DNA of 53,429 nucleotides from Verrucomicrobiaceae bacterium (GCA_947440575.1 CANETF010000008.1:1-53429); one strand, 5' to 3'; positions 25,936 to 35,378 are shown, counted from the stretch's first letter. Numbers and translations are program-made. Notes: generated from the letters alone by a model not told the origin.

Positions 25936-27306
25936 ATGTCTGCAAAACGCCAATTCTTCGGCACCGACGGCATTCGTGCCGTGGCCAATCGTCATCCCAT
26001 GAGCCCCGAGTTCGTCATGAGACTTGGGCAGGCTGCTGCGGTCGTGTTGGGTGGTGCGACGGGTGATTCTGGGTTGAGGCCGAAGTGTGTGATGGGCCGG
26101 GATACCCGAGCTTCAGGGGAGATGCTGGAAGCTGCGATTTGCGCGGGATTGAATTCGGCCGGGGTGGATGTGATTCTTGTTGGTGTGCTACCCACACCTG
26201 CGATTGCGTTTTTGACTCGGCAATTGGGTGGGGATTTTGGTATCATTGTGTCCGCTTCCCACAACCCCTTTTACGATAACGGAGTCAAGTTCGTGCGTGG
26301 CGATGGGAGTAAGCTCAATGATAAGACAGAGTCTGCCATTGAAGACATCATTTTGGGTCGGGGGGACTATTCGGAGCCAAGGCCAGAGGGGCGCGGGCTG
26401 GGGCGGGTATCTCGTTTTGGGGATGGACTGGAGCGCTATGTGGCACATGCGCTGGGATGCATGGACAATGTGAGGCTTGATGGTATTCGGGTCGCCTTGG
26501 ACAATGCGCATGGGGCAGCTTATTTGTCCAGCTCGGAGGCGCTCACCCGATTGGGGGCGGACCTACAGGTCTTTCATTCGGAGCCCGATGGATTCAACAT
26601 CAATGAAGACTGCGGATGTACGCATGGAGAGGAAATTGAGAGGCTGGTTAAGCAGTCGAGTGCGCATGCGGGACTGGCTCATGACGGGGATGCGGACCGG
26701 ATTTTGTTGTGTGATGAGAATGCGAGCGCCCTGGATGGGGATGAGTTGCTGGCGATTGCGGCGGCATCGATGTTGCGGAAAGGGACGATGAAGCACAACA
26801 CGCTGGCGGTAACCGTGATGAGCAATTTTGGACTGGATGATCTGGTTTCGGGGCTTGGAGGGCGCGTGGTGCGGACCGGGGTGGGAGATCGGTATGTGCT
26901 GGAGGCCATGAATGAGAGGGGCTTGAACCTGGGTGGCGAGCAGAGTGGGCACATCATTTTTGCGGATTGGGCAAGCACAGGGGACGGGTTGGTGGCAGGT
27001 TTGCAGTTGCTTCGAGTGATGAGGGAGACGGGCGAGCCCCTGAGTGTGCTGCGCCAGTGCTTGAAAAAGTTTCCTCAGTCGACGCGCAATTTGAGGGTCA
27101 GTCAGAAGCCGCCGATGGAGGAACTGAAGGAGGCGAACAAGATCATCAAGGAGACTGAGAAGAAACTAGGCGACTATGGAAGAGTTCTTTTGAGGTACTC
27201 CGGAACGGAACCGCTCATACGGTTATTGATTGAAGGGCGTGACGTGGAGTATCTTGAGGCGCAGGCGGACAAGATTGCCTCTGCGGTGATGGCACAAATC
27301 GGCTAA
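25936..27306 (+). CDS. glmM: Phosphoglucosamine mutase
   Basis: A 456-residue alpha-D-phosphohexomutase that turns glucosamine 6-phosphate into glucosamine 1-phosphate for peptidoglycan. The phosphoserine is Ser108 in VSASHNPFYDNG. The metal loop is DGDADRILLCDE near residues 250-261, the sugar-binding loop is GGEQSGHIIF near 334, and the phosphate-binding loop is RYSGTEPLIRLLIEG near the end. The start FFGTDGIRAVAN is canonical. It follows cdaA and a cdaR stub. In other bacteria CdaA, CdaR and GlmM interact, and GlmM can restrain CdaA. Confidence 0.96.
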   Translation: MSAKRQFFGTDGIRAVANRHPMSPEFVMRLGQAAAVVLGGATGDSGLRPKCVMGRDTRASGEMLEAAICAGLNSAGVDVILVGVLPTPAIAFLTRQLGGDFGIIVSASHNPFYDNGVKFVRGDGSKLNDKTESAIEDIILGRGDYSEPRPEGRGLGRVSRFGDGLERYVAHALGCMDNVRLDGIRVALDNAHGAAYLSSSEALTRLGADLQVFHSEPDGFNINEDCGCTHGEEIERLVKQSSAHAGLAHDGDADRILLCDENASALDGDELLAIAAASMLRKGTMKHNTLAVTVMSNFGLDDLVSGLGGRVVRTGVGDRYVLEAMNERGLNLGGEQSGHIIFADWASTGDGLVAGLQLLRVMRETGEPLSVLRQCLKKFPQSTRNLRVSQKPPMEELKEANKIIKETEKKLGDYGRVLLRYSGTEPLIRLLIEGRDVEYLEAQADKIASAVMAQIG

Positions 27307-27315
27307 GCAATTGGA

Positions 27316-27960
27316 ATGGCTCATTACTTCATCACTGGAACGGATACGGACGCCGGGAAGACGTATGTTACCTGTTTGTTGTTAGAGTCGCTACGACGTG
27401 CGGGACGGGGTGTGGCTGGCTACAAACCGTTTGTTTGCGGGCCGCGAACGGACGCGCATCAACTTCTAGACAGTAGCTCGCCTGGAGTGACGCTGGAGGA
27501 GGTGAATCCAGTGTGGTTGAAGTCGTCGGCGGCACCGTATGCGGCTGGGTTATTGGAGAATAAGCCTGTGTCAATCGAGGCGGCTAGGGCTGGGTTTCAC
27601 CATTTGGCGGCGCGTTTTGAGGATGTGTTGATTGAGGGGGCCGGAGGATGGGAAGTGCCCCTAACGGCGAGTGAGACGCTGGCCGATTTTGCGCAAAGCC
27701 TTGGATTGCCGGTTGTGCTGGTGGTGAACAATCGCCTGGGTGCGCTTAATCACACGATTCTCACGGTGCGAAACATCCAAGCCCGGGGGCTGAGGTGTGC
27801 GGGAGTGATTTTAAACCATGTGAGCGAGGCGCGGGATGCGGCGTCGATCTCCAATCGGATGGTGCTGGAACGGTTTCTGGATGTGCCGATCCTTGCGGAA
27901 GTGATGCACGGAGAGACGGAGATGGATTGGCCGCTGGAAGGTGTTGGCGGGAAGGACTGA
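27316..27960 (+). CDS. bioD: Dethiobiotin synthase
   Basis: A 214-residue BioD that closes the ureido ring of dethiobiotin using ATP and CO2. The P-loop GTDTDAGKT is at residues 7-15. Other family sites are GYKPFVCGPRTDA, where the usual KPV is KPF, and IEGAGGWEVPL near 110-120. It starts 9 bp after glmM, so is probably cotranscribed. No other biotin genes are nearby, meaning the pathway is scattered in this genome. Confidence 0.94.
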   Translation: MAHYFITGTDTDAGKTYVTCLLLESLRRAGRGVAGYKPFVCGPRTDAHQLLDSSSPGVTLEEVNPVWLKSSAAPYAAGLLENKPVSIEAARAGFHHLAARFEDVLIEGAGGWEVPLTASETLADFAQSLGLPVVLVVNNRLGALNHTILTVRNIQARGLRCAGVILNHVSEARDAASISNRMVLERFLDVPILAEVMHGETEMDWPLEGVGGKD

Positions 27961-27975
27961 TGTTGTTTGGATACT

Positions 27976-28392
27976 TCAGCTGCTTCGGGTTGAGTTGAAC
28001 GCGAGGGTAAAACGGGTCTGGAGGTCGAGTAATTCCGCGTCCGAGAAGGGTCGTTTTTCATTGCATGCCCAGACTGTTCCTGGCCAAGCCACATCGCCCC
28101 GGTTGCGACCCACGATGTGAATGTGGAGTTGATTGACGATGTTGCCGATGGCGGCGACGTTGATTTTGTCGACGTGAAAAGCGTCTTTGACCCAGATTGA
28201 GAGCTGCCGAGTGAGGTAACAAACCTCGTCAAATTGTTCAGCGGGTAGTTCATGAAGTTCCGTAACAGCTGTTTCGGGGACGAGAATCAACCAGATGAAG
28301 TGTGCGTTGTTTTTCAGCAGCACACGGCTTCGGCCGAGGCGACCTAATTCAATGGAAGAGCCAGCCAAGCGGGGATCAAGTTCGAATGCCAT
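27976..28392 (-). CDS. HIT family protein
   Basis: A 138-residue histidine-triad protein, a nucleotide hydrolase or transferase fold. The triad HxHxH-like motif lies in NQLHIHIVGRNRGDVAWP near residues 90-107. I start at the ATG complementary to 28390-28392 (MAFELDPRLAGSS). The longer frame upstream would cross the sigma-gene promoter and does not look like HIT. It converges with bioD and diverges from the sigma gene with an 88-bp shared upstream region. Substrate unknown. Confidence 0.88.
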   Translation of the reverse strand: MAFELDPRLAGSSIELGRLGRSRVLLKNNAHFIWLILVPETAVTELHELPAEQFDEVCYLTRQLSIWVKDAFHVDKINVAAIGNIVNQLHIHIVGRNRGDVAWPGTVWACNEKRPFSDAELLDLQTRFTLAFNSTRSS

Positions 28393-28427
28393 GGGGTGAG
28401 TTATCGCCGGAGGGCGAGAGAAAAGCA

Positions 28428-28468
28428 TGAAATTTTTGTCCGGTTTTTTTTGTTCGACGGGGTAGAGT
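28428..28468 (+). promoter_or_regulatory. Candidate ECF-type promoter before sigma factor gene
   Basis: TGAAATTTTTGTCCGGTTTT begins at 28428. After a further 13 bp comes GGTAGAGT at 28461-28468. The same pattern stands upstream of the large ThuA/PVC gene at 30644-30685. The sigma start codon is only 12 bp after the -10-like block, which implies a very short leader. Confidence 0.55.
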
Positions 28469-28480
28469 GGGTAGCAGTTG

Positions 28481-29014
28481 ATGAACACAGACGAGACGCA
28501 CGCGGCGCAGGCATTTTTGGCGCACCATGACTTTGTCAAAGGTGTGGCGCTGAGGTATGCGCCTTGGCCTGGTTTGGTGGAGGATGTTTGCCAGCAGGTG
28601 TTTCTTGAGTTTTTGGCAAAGGAGGAGCGGTGGGATGTGAGTCGGGATTTGAGGCCGCTTTTGGCGACGATGACCCGGCATGTGGCGATGAGGTTGTGGC
28701 GGGAGCGGACGCGGCAGCAACCCGAAGTGGTGCAAAAGCTAGCCGAGCATATTCGTCAATTGGCGGAGAGTCAGGAAGCGCCCCCGCGATATGAAGAGGA
28801 GATTGCAGTGTTGCGGAGTTGTTTGCAGAAACTGCCGGAGAAGAGTCGAGAGTTGGTGGAGCTTTATTATTACAATGAGGTTGGGACACCTGAGATTGCT
28901 GAGCAGATCAATATGAGGACGGACACGGTTTGCAGGGCGTTGTCACGGGTTCGGGAAAAACTGAGAGAGTGCATTGAGCGCTCGATGGATCGGGGAGGTG
29001 CGGCGCATGCCTGA
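28481..29014 (+). CDS. ECF-type RNA polymerase sigma factor
   Basis: A 177-residue sigma-70 family protein. Region 2 covers about residues 8-75 (FLAHHDFVKGVALRYA, then VEDVCQQVFLEFLAK). Region 4 covers about 105-170 (LPEKSRELVELYYYNEVG, then EIAEQINMRTDTVCRALSRVR as the helix-turn-helix). This length and layout match the PVC-group ECF factors linked to FecR-type anti-sigma proteins. I use ATG 28481, not the adjacent TTG at 28478. Its end overlaps the FecR/LamG gene by 8 bp, so the two are coupled. Confidence 0.92.
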   Translation: MNTDETHAAQAFLAHHDFVKGVALRYAPWPGLVEDVCQQVFLEFLAKEERWDVSRDLRPLLATMTRHVAMRLWRERTRQQPEVVQKLAEHIRQLAESQEAPPRYEEEIAVLRSCLQKLPEKSRELVELYYYNEVGTPEIAEQINMRTDTVCRALSRVREKLRECIERSMDRGGAAHA

Positions 29015-30530
29015 AGTGGATACGCTGATTCAAAGGTATTTGGAAGGGGTGCTAACCACTGCTGAAGCGGAGGCTTTGCATGGCTTGATTGAAGCGAATC
29101 CTGAGGAAGGAAAGCGGCTTTTGCGACATCTTGAGATGGATGCCATGCTGCGAGCGAGCAAGGGGCTGACGAATGGGGGGATGCGGGCGCCTGTGCTGTT
29201 GCCGAAACGTCGATTTACGGTAACGACGGTTGCCGGGGTGGCCGCACTCGCTGCGTGCGTGGCATTGGTGGGGGGATGGATTGGATCGGGTCTGATTGAG
29301 TCAACTCGGAGCGAGAGTGAGGCGACGACGGCGTCGGTGGCGGTGCTGACGCGGGCAGTGAATCTGGAGTGGGAATCGCCCGCGATGGCAGCCGGCACGC
29401 CGCTAGTGCCTGGGGTATTGAAAATGAAGTCGGGCCTCGCGCAGATTGAGTTTTATCATGGAGCTCGGGTGCTTATTGAGGGGCCTGCGGAGTTTGAGTT
29501 GGTGTCGGCAGGAGAGGCGACATGCACGAGAGGAAAGCTCAGCGCGCAGGTGCCGCCGCAGGCGAAGGGATTTCGGATCAACACGCCGAAAGGCACGATT
29601 GTGGACCTTGGGACGGAGTTTGGATTGGATGTGAGTTCAGGGACGTCCGAGGTTCATGTTTTCAAAGGGGAAGTTGAGTTGCACCCTGTTTCTGACTCGA
29701 TGCGCTCGTTGAAGGAAGGTCAGGCGGTCTCTTTTGCCGGCGCGCCGACGTCGCTTGCGGCGAATCCGTCGGGGTTTGCGTCGTTGGGAGACATTGATTC
29801 GAGGACAGTCGACTCACAGCGGATGGAGTTGGAACGGTGGAAGGCGAGGAGCCAAATCTTGAATGAGGATTCGGCATTGAAGTTGAGATTTGATTTTCAA
29901 GATCGGTTGGGCTCACGAACGTTGATGAATCAGGCTGGGGGGTTAGGTAAAAATGGGGATGGGAGTATTGTTGGCGCGGAATGGACACAAGGGCGCTGGC
30001 CCGGCAAGGGGGCTCTTGAATTTCGGAACGTAAGTGATCGCGTGCGACTCAGCATTCCTGGCGAAACGAAGGCATTAACGCTGGCGGCTTGCGTGCGAAT
30101 CAACGGGCTAGACCGAGTGTTCAACTCGCTTTTCATGTCTGAGAGCTGGGGGGACCGCAAGATTCATTGGCAGATCACGCGAGATGGGTTGATTCGCTTG
30201 GGGGTGGCGGGTAGCGGCGGGGATCGACATGTGGATTATGACGCCCCTGTGTTTTTCACGCCGGAGCGGTTCGGACGGTGGATTCAGATCGCGGTGGTGT
30301 TTGATCCGACTGCCCGGGAGGTACGGCACTACGCGGAGGGGGAATTGATAGCCCGGCTACCGATGAAGGATGCGACACCGCTGAGGATCGGGATTGCGGA
30401 GCTGGGGAACTGGAATGATTCGCGGCAGAAGGGCGGGGTGGCGATTCGGCATCTGAGTGGAGCGATGGACGAGTTTGCCCTTTGGGACCGTGTGCTTCGT
30501 GACGACGAAATTGCAGGGCTGTCGAGGTAG
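29007..30530 (+). CDS. FecR-like anti-sigma protein with LamG domain
   Basis: A 507-residue membrane-anchored protein. A short helical cytoplasmic part (residues about 1-60) has VDTLIQRYLEGVLT, an anti-sigma-like start. One membrane helix follows at about 70-95. A FecR domain at about 110-230 includes GTIVDLGTEFGLDV and VHVFKGEVEL. The C-terminal ~240 residues form a LamG/concanavalin-like sandwich (ALEFRNVSDRVRLSI, AMDEFALWDRVL). In PVC bacteria such proteins pair with the ECF factor encoded just before, probably sensing an external ligand. The sigma and anti-sigma genes overlap, supporting a regulatory pair. Confidence 0.9.
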   Translation: MPEVDTLIQRYLEGVLTTAEAEALHGLIEANPEEGKRLLRHLEMDAMLRASKGLTNGGMRAPVLLPKRRFTVTTVAGVAALAACVALVGGWIGSGLIESTRSESEATTASVAVLTRAVNLEWESPAMAAGTPLVPGVLKMKSGLAQIEFYHGARVLIEGPAEFELVSAGEATCTRGKLSAQVPPQAKGFRINTPKGTIVDLGTEFGLDVSSGTSEVHVFKGEVELHPVSDSMRSLKEGQAVSFAGAPTSLAANPSGFASLGDIDSRTVDSQRMELERWKARSQILNEDSALKLRFDFQDRLGSRTLMNQAGGLGKNGDGSIVGAEWTQGRWPGKGALEFRNVSDRVRLSIPGETKALTLAACVRINGLDRVFNSLFMSESWGDRKIHWQITRDGLIRLGVAGSGGDRHVDYDAPVFFTPERFGRWIQIAVVFDPTAREVRHYAEGELIARLPMKDATPLRIGIAELGNWNDSRQKGGVAIRHLSGAMDEFALWDRVLRDDEIAGLSR

Positions 30531-30643
30531 TTTTGATGTGTGGTGCTTGGGTGCCCAGGGTGAGAAGGGGCGAGTTGTTGGTTGCTGACGTGGTGAGCTC
30601 AGTTTGAGGTCGTTCCGTTGTTGGAGAGAGAATTGATCTGGTT

Positions 30644-30685
30644 TGAAATTTTTTTGTCCGGTTTTGCTGTCTCGTGCGGTATAAG
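30644..30685 (+). promoter_or_regulatory. Candidate ECF-type promoter before ThuA/PVC dehydrogenase gene
   Basis: TGAAATTTTTTTGTCCGGTT begins at 30644. GGTATAAG stands at 30678-30685, 16 bp after GTCCGG (17 bp in the sigma-gene copy). The start codon at 30708 is 22 bp downstream. The match to the element at 28428-28468 suggests both genes are read by the same sigma factor. Confidence 0.55.
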
Positions 30686-30707
30686 TTTTCCCCCAGTCAT
30701 TCCAACC

Positions 30708-33700
30708 ATGAAGATCCTTATTCTCACCCTCGCCCTCGTGGCGTCTTTTACCTCGGCGCAAGAGTATCTTGAAATCGCAGCCAACCCGGGTGGAGCCGGT
30801 CAAGGCAAGACGGTTGTGCTCGTTGCGGGAGACGAAGAATACCGCACAGAAGAGACGATGCCCATGCTGGCAAAGATTTTGGCCAAAACGCATGGGTTCA
30901 ATTGCATCGTGCTATTCTCGACGGATGAAAAGGCGGGATACATTGATCCGAACAACCAGAAGAACATTCGCGGGACGGAGGTGCTGGACAATGCGGATCT
31001 GATGATCATCGGCACGCGTTTTCGGCAACTGTCAGACAACCAGTTGGCGCCGTTTGCGCGGTTTTTGAACGCGGGCAAGCCGGTGATTGGGATTCGCACG
31101 GCGACGCATGCGTTTTCAGGCAACGCCAAGACGGGCGAATTCAAATGGTCGGAGTTCGGTCTTCAGATTCTCGGTGAGAAGTGGGTGGCGCATCATGGAG
31201 CGCACAAAAAGGAAGGCACCCGCAGTGTGTTTGAAACAGCGAGCTTGAAGCATCCGGTGCTGCGCGGGGTGGAGGAAATCTTTGGCACAACGGACGTTTA
31301 CACGGTGAAAAATCTGGATTTGAGCAAGGCGACCGTTTTGCTGCGGGGAGCTGTGACGGAGAGCCTGCATGATCGTTCGTATCCGGTAAAGGGTCCGAAA
31401 AACGATCCGATGCAGGCGCTGGCTTGGCTGTTTGAGTATAAGGCACCGGATGGCAAAGGCACGGGCAAGTCCTTCTGCACCACGATGGGTGCCTCAGTGG
31501 ATTTTGCCGATGAAGACCTGCGCCGCTTGATTGTGAACGCCTCGTTCCACCTGCTAGGCGTCGAAGTGCCAGCGAAGGCGAAGGTGGACTTCATCGATCC
31601 GTTCAATCCGACGATGTATGCCGCCATCAAAGGGGACTACTACAAGCAAATCAATTTGAAGCCCGGCGACTTTGCGACGGGCAAGAGCCCTTCCACTGGC
31701 CTGCCTGGTGACAAGAAGAAGGAAGTTGTGGCCAGTGAGCAACCTGCTCACGCGCCGAATGCTGAGCCTCCTGCGGCGACCCTTGCCCGTGCTCAAGCTG
31801 TGGCTCCTCCGGCCAAGGGAGAGCGGATCGTGCTCATCGGCAATGGACTGGCTGAGCGCGACACGTGGTATAGCCGCATCGAAACTGAGCTTCAGCTACG
31901 CTACCCGAATGAAGAGCTTTTCTTCCGCAACATGGGTCATGTGGGCGACACACCAGGCTTTCGTCCGCATCCAGCGCGCGTTTCTCAGTGGGCCTTCCCC
32001 GGTGCGGAGAAGTTCCATCCCGACAAACAGGTGCATCACGGCAAGGGTTTCTATCCGACGCCTGACCAGTGGCTCACGCATCTGAAGGCGGACACCATCG
32101 TGGCCTTCTTTGGCTACAATGAATCCTTCGATGGACCGAGCAAGGTGAAGAACTTTGAGGATGAACTCGACGCCTGGGTGCAGCACACGCTGAGCAAGGC
32201 TTACAATGGCAAAGCGGCTCCGCGTCTGGTGCTCGTCAGCCCCATTGCTTATGAAAATCTGAGCGCCAAGCGCGACCTGCCGAATGGCGACAAGGAGAAC
32301 GCCAACCTCATCCTCTATTCCGCCGCTGTGGAGACTGTGGCGAAGAAGCGCGGACTGACATTCATTGACCTCTTCTCGCCAACCAAAGCGCTTTATGACA
32401 AGACCGAGCAGTCGTTGACGACCGGCGGTTTCGTGCCGAACGAAGAAGGCTACGAGAAGATCGCCGATCTGCTGGCCACCGGCATGTATGGGCATCAAAG
32501 TCGCGAGTCGAAGGCCGATCCGAAGCTCGTCCATGAGGCAGTGAAGGCCAAGGACTGGTTCTGGAACAATGACTACAACATCCTCAATGGTGTCCACTCG
32601 CATGGTCAGCGTTACAATCCGTTCGGTCCGCAAAACTATCCGGACGAAGTGAAGAAGACCCGAGAGATGGCCGTGCTGCGTGACACTTTGATTCACGATG
32701 TTGCCACGGCGAAAAAGAAGGATCTCGCTGTTGATGACAGCAAGACGCACCCGCTTCCACCCGTGCCAACCAACTACCAGCCGAGTGTGAAGAATGGCAG
32801 CACTGAGTATCTCTACGGCGATGCCGCCGTGAAGTCCCTGACCGTGCCTGAAGGCTACAAGGTCGAGATGTTCGCCAGCGAGAAGGAGTTCGCCAATCTC
32901 GCCAACCCCATGCAGATCTCCTTTGATGACAAGGGCCGTCTCTGGGTTGCCACCATGCCGACCTACCCGCACTATCGCCCCGGTGATGCGCTGCCTGATG
33001 ACAAGATTTTGATTTACGAAGACACGAATAGCGACGGCAAGGCTGACAAGGAAACCGTGTTTGCCGACAAGTTGCATTTGCCTATCGGCTTCGAGTTCGC
33101 GCCCGAAGGCGTCTATGTTTCGCAGGAGCCAAACTTGGTGCTGCTGACCGATACGGACGGCGACGACAAAGCGGATCGCACGGAGATCGTGCTGGGCGGC
33201 TTTGACACGCACGACACGCATCACGCCATCAGCGCGTACACCGCTGATCCGAGCGGTGCCTTCATGCTGTGCGAGGGCGTTTTCCTGCACTCGAATGTTG
33301 AGACGCCTTACGGCCCTGTTCGCTGCGTCGATGGCGGATTCTTCCGCTACAGCCCTCAGCGTGGCCAACTCGAACGGACTATCCAGATGAGCATCCCGAA
33401 TCCCTGGGGCTTCGTGTTCGACCAGTGGGGCCAGGATTTCTTCCTGCACACCTCCGGCACCAGCATGAACTGGGGATTGCCCGTGTCCGTGAAGCCGACC
33501 TTCGGCAGCAAGACGCCGTCGACACCGGATCTGGTTCCTTCGGAGCACAAAGTGCGCCCCACGAGTGGTCTCGAGGTCGTTTCTTCACGTCACTTCCCCG
33601 ATGAAGTGCAGGGCGACATCATCCTCGCTAATGCCATCGGTTTCCTCGGCATCAAGCAGCACAAGATCGAAGATGACAGCACCGGCTGGAAGACCAGCTT

Positions 33701-34862
33701 CCGCCAGGACCTTCTTGTTAGCAAAGATGGCAACTTCCGGCCCGTGGACATCGAGTTCGCGCCGGACGGCAGCCTTTATGTGATCGATTGGCACAACGTT
33801 CTGATTGGCCACATGCAGCACAATGCGCGTGACCCGCTGCGCGACCATGTGCATGGTCGGATTTACCGCATCACTTATCCGAGCCGCCCGCTGGTGAAGC
33901 CCGTGCAGGTTGAAGGTGCACCCGTCGCTGCTTTGCTTGAGAACCTGAAGGAGCCTGAACTGCGCGTCCGTTATCGGACTCGCCGGGAGCTGCGCAGTCA
34001 TCCCGCGAGCGAAGTGATCCCAGCCGTCAAAGACTGGGCCGCCAAGCAAACCGATGTCCATGCCAAGCTCGAAGCTCTTTGGGTTACCTGGGGAATGAAC
34101 CAGGTCGATGACGGCCTGCTGCGGGAGATGCTGGCCTCGCCTGATTTCCACGCCCGTGCGGCTGCCGTGCGTGTGCTGCGTTACAATCATCATGTCATCG
34201 CTGACCATGCCGCGCTTCTGGAAAAAGCTGCGGCTGATGAACATGGCCGCGTGCGGCTGGAGGCGGCCGTGGCGGCGTCGTGGTTGCCGAATGTGGCGGT
34301 GGCGAAGAAAATCGTTGAGGTGGCGGGCAGCAAGCCACTGGATGTTTGGAGTCAAGGGGCGGTGAAGACGGCCATGGACCGTTTGAATGGTGTGGTTGAA
34401 GTGGAGAAGCCGGAGTTCGCCGAGTTGCCTGCGCCGGGGCATTTGAGTTCTGCGGAGAAGGCACAGTATCTGGCCGGGCAGAAAGTGTATTTCCGCGAAG
34501 GTCACTGTGCGACGTGTCACCAGGTGAATGGCAAGGGTTTGGATCCGGCGTTTCCTTCGTTGGAGAAGAGTTCTTGGGTAGCGGGGAGTCCGGAGCGGTT
34601 GATCAAGCTAGCGATGTATGGGCTGATGGGGCCGTTGGAAATCAATGGTAAGAAGTACGATGGTCAGGTGCCGATGACGCCGTTTGGCGGGATGCTGAAG
34701 GATGATGAGATGGCGGCGGTGCTGACGTTTGTGCGCAACAGTTTTGGCAACAAGGCATCGGCGGTGACGCCGGCGCAGGTGAAGAGCATCCGGGACGCAA
34801 ATGCGGGGCGGGTGATGTTTTTCATGACGGACGAGCTGTTGAAGCAGCATCCGCTGGAGTAG
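30708..34862 (+). CDS. Secreted ThuA - SGNH hydrolase - PVC-type dehydrogenase - cytochrome c fusion
   Basis: A 1384-residue exported protein. The signal peptide covers residues 1 to about 18 (ILTLALVASFTSA). A ThuA-like domain follows (about 30-290, VVLVAGDEEYRTEETMPMLA). An SGNH/GDSL hydrolase-like domain starts near 371 (IVLIGNGLAERDTWYSRIE). The PVC-type membrane-bound dehydrogenase propeller runs from about 700 to 1080 (GYKVEMFASEKEFANLANPM; FAPDGSLYVIDWHNVL). HEAT-like helices run from about 1090 to 1230, and a cytochrome c domain has CATCH at 1267-1271 and a likely Met ligand in VPMTPFGG. These modules usually act in periplasmic sugar or polysaccharide oxidation in PVC bacteria. The upstream element ties it to the ECF system. 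Substrate unknown. Confidence 0.9.
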   Translation: MKILILTLALVASFTSAQEYLEIAANPGGAGQGKTVVLVAGDEEYRTEETMPMLAKILAKTHGFNCIVLFSTDEKAGYIDPNNQKNIRGTEVLDNADLMIIGTRFRQLSDNQLAPFARFLNAGKPVIGIRTATHAFSGNAKTGEFKWSEFGLQILGEKWVAHHGAHKKEGTRSVFETASLKHPVLRGVEEIFGTTDVYTVKNLDLSKATVLLRGAVTESLHDRSYPVKGPKNDPMQALAWLFEYKAPDGKGTGKSFCTTMGASVDFADEDLRRLIVNASFHLLGVEVPAKAKVDFIDPFNPTMYAAIKGDYYKQINLKPGDFATGKSPSTGLPGDKKKEVVASEQPAHAPNAEPPAATLARAQAVAPPAKGERIVLIGNGLAERDTWYSRIETELQLRYPNEELFFRNMGHVGDTPGFRPHPARVSQWAFPGAEKFHPDKQVHHGKGFYPTPDQWLTHLKADTIVAFFGYNESFDGPSKVKNFEDELDAWVQHTLSKAYNGKAAPRLVLVSPIAYENLSAKRDLPNGDKENANLILYSAAVETVAKKRGLTFIDLFSPTKALYDKTEQSLTTGGFVPNEEGYEKIADLLATGMYGHQSRESKADPKLVHEAVKAKDWFWNNDYNILNGVHSHGQRYNPFGPQNYPDEVKKTREMAVLRDTLIHDVATAKKKDLAVDDSKTHPLPPVPTNYQPSVKNGSTEYLYGDAAVKSLTVPEGYKVEMFASEKEFANLANPMQISFDDKGRLWVATMPTYPHYRPGDALPDDKILIYEDTNSDGKADKETVFADKLHLPIGFEFAPEGVYVSQEPNLVLLTDTDGDDKADRTEIVLGGFDTHDTHHAISAYTADPSGAFMLCEGVFLHSNVETPYGPVRCVDGGFFRYSPQRGQLERTIQMSIPNPWGFVFDQWGQDFFLHTSGTSMNWGLPVSVKPTFGSKTPSTPDLVPSEHKVRPTSGLEVVSSRHFPDEVQGDIILANAIGFLGIKQHKIEDDSTGWKTSFRQDLLVSKDGNFRPVDIEFAPDGSLYVIDWHNVLIGHMQHNARDPLRDHVHGRIYRITYPSRPLVKPVQVEGAPVAALLENLKEPELRVRYRTRRELRSHPASEVIPAVKDWAAKQTDVHAKLEALWVTWGMNQVDDGLLREMLASPDFHARAAAVRVLRYNHHVIADHAALLEKAAADEHGRVRLEAAVAASWLPNVAVAKKIVEVAGSKPLDVWSQGAVKTAMDRLNGVVEVEKPEFAELPAPGHLSSAEKAQYLAGQKVYFREGHCATCHQVNGKGLDPAFPSLEKSSWVAGSPERLIKLAMYGLMGPLEINGKKYDGQVPMTPFGGMLKDDEMAAVLTFVRNSFGNKASAVTPAQVKSIRDANAGRVMFFMTDELLKQHPLE

Positions 34863-34887
34863 ACCCGCTGGAGCGCGGGGAGCATTG

Positions 34888-35316
34888 TCAGGAGGCGCGG
34901 CCTTCTTCGGTGTCCATGAGATCGAAGAAGGTCACTAGGTCGGTGCGGTGGGCGAGGCCGGCTTCGGCGCGTTGTTGTTCGAGGCCGGGGGTGGCGGGGT
35001 CGCGCCAGCCGCGTTTTTGCATGAAGCCGTTGAAGAGTTCGATGTGTTCGGGCTCAGGCTCGCGACCGGTTTGAAAGCACCAGAGGAGGATTTCCTCGTC
35101 GGTGCCGCCCTCGAGGGTGCGGGCGGTGAGGGCTTCGTAGGAGACTCCGAGGAGGCGGCAGACGCGGTCGTCGAAGGTGCGTTTGCCTTCGATGATTCCG
35201 ACGTGGTAACCCGGGGGGAGTTGGCCCTGGGCGTGGAGGCGGATTTTGTCGAGGATGCGGCCGAGGACCATGATGCCGCCGATGGTGTCGCGGGGGGAGC
35301 GGATGGGGAAGGACAT
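34888..35316 (-). CDS. DUF5069 domain-containing protein
   Basis: A 142-residue soluble protein. The start RSPRDTIGGIMVLGRILDKIRLHAQGQLPPGY matches DUF5069, a family common in Verrucomicrobia and Planctomycetes with no known reaction. EEILLWCFQTGREP near residue 75 is another family block. It converges with the ThuA/PVC gene (25 bp apart). A minus-strand terminator upstream at 35379-35419 separates it from any earlier minus-strand transcript, so its promoter must lie in the 60 bp before its start. Confidence 0.8.
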   Translation of the reverse strand: MSFPIRSPRDTIGGIMVLGRILDKIRLHAQGQLPPGYHVGIIEGKRTFDDRVCRLLGVSYEALTARTLEGGTDEEILLWCFQTGREPEPEHIELFNGFMQKRGWRDPATPGLEQQRAEAGLAHRTDLVTFFDLMDTEEGRAS

Positions 35317-35378
35317 GAGGGATGGGTAAACAGGGATGAGCGATTCGTAAAGGGTTTCGCTGCCTGAGTTGCGAGGAG

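Noticed and set aside
31896..33548. 550-residue minus-strand open frame
   Set aside because: Antisense to the ThuA/PVC gene, whose domains are clear over the same bases; no recognisable domain in the antisense frame.
34866..34892. GGAGCGCGGGGAGC resembling a REP half
   Set aside because: Only the first nine bases match and no pairing arm follows; likely chance in G-rich DNA.
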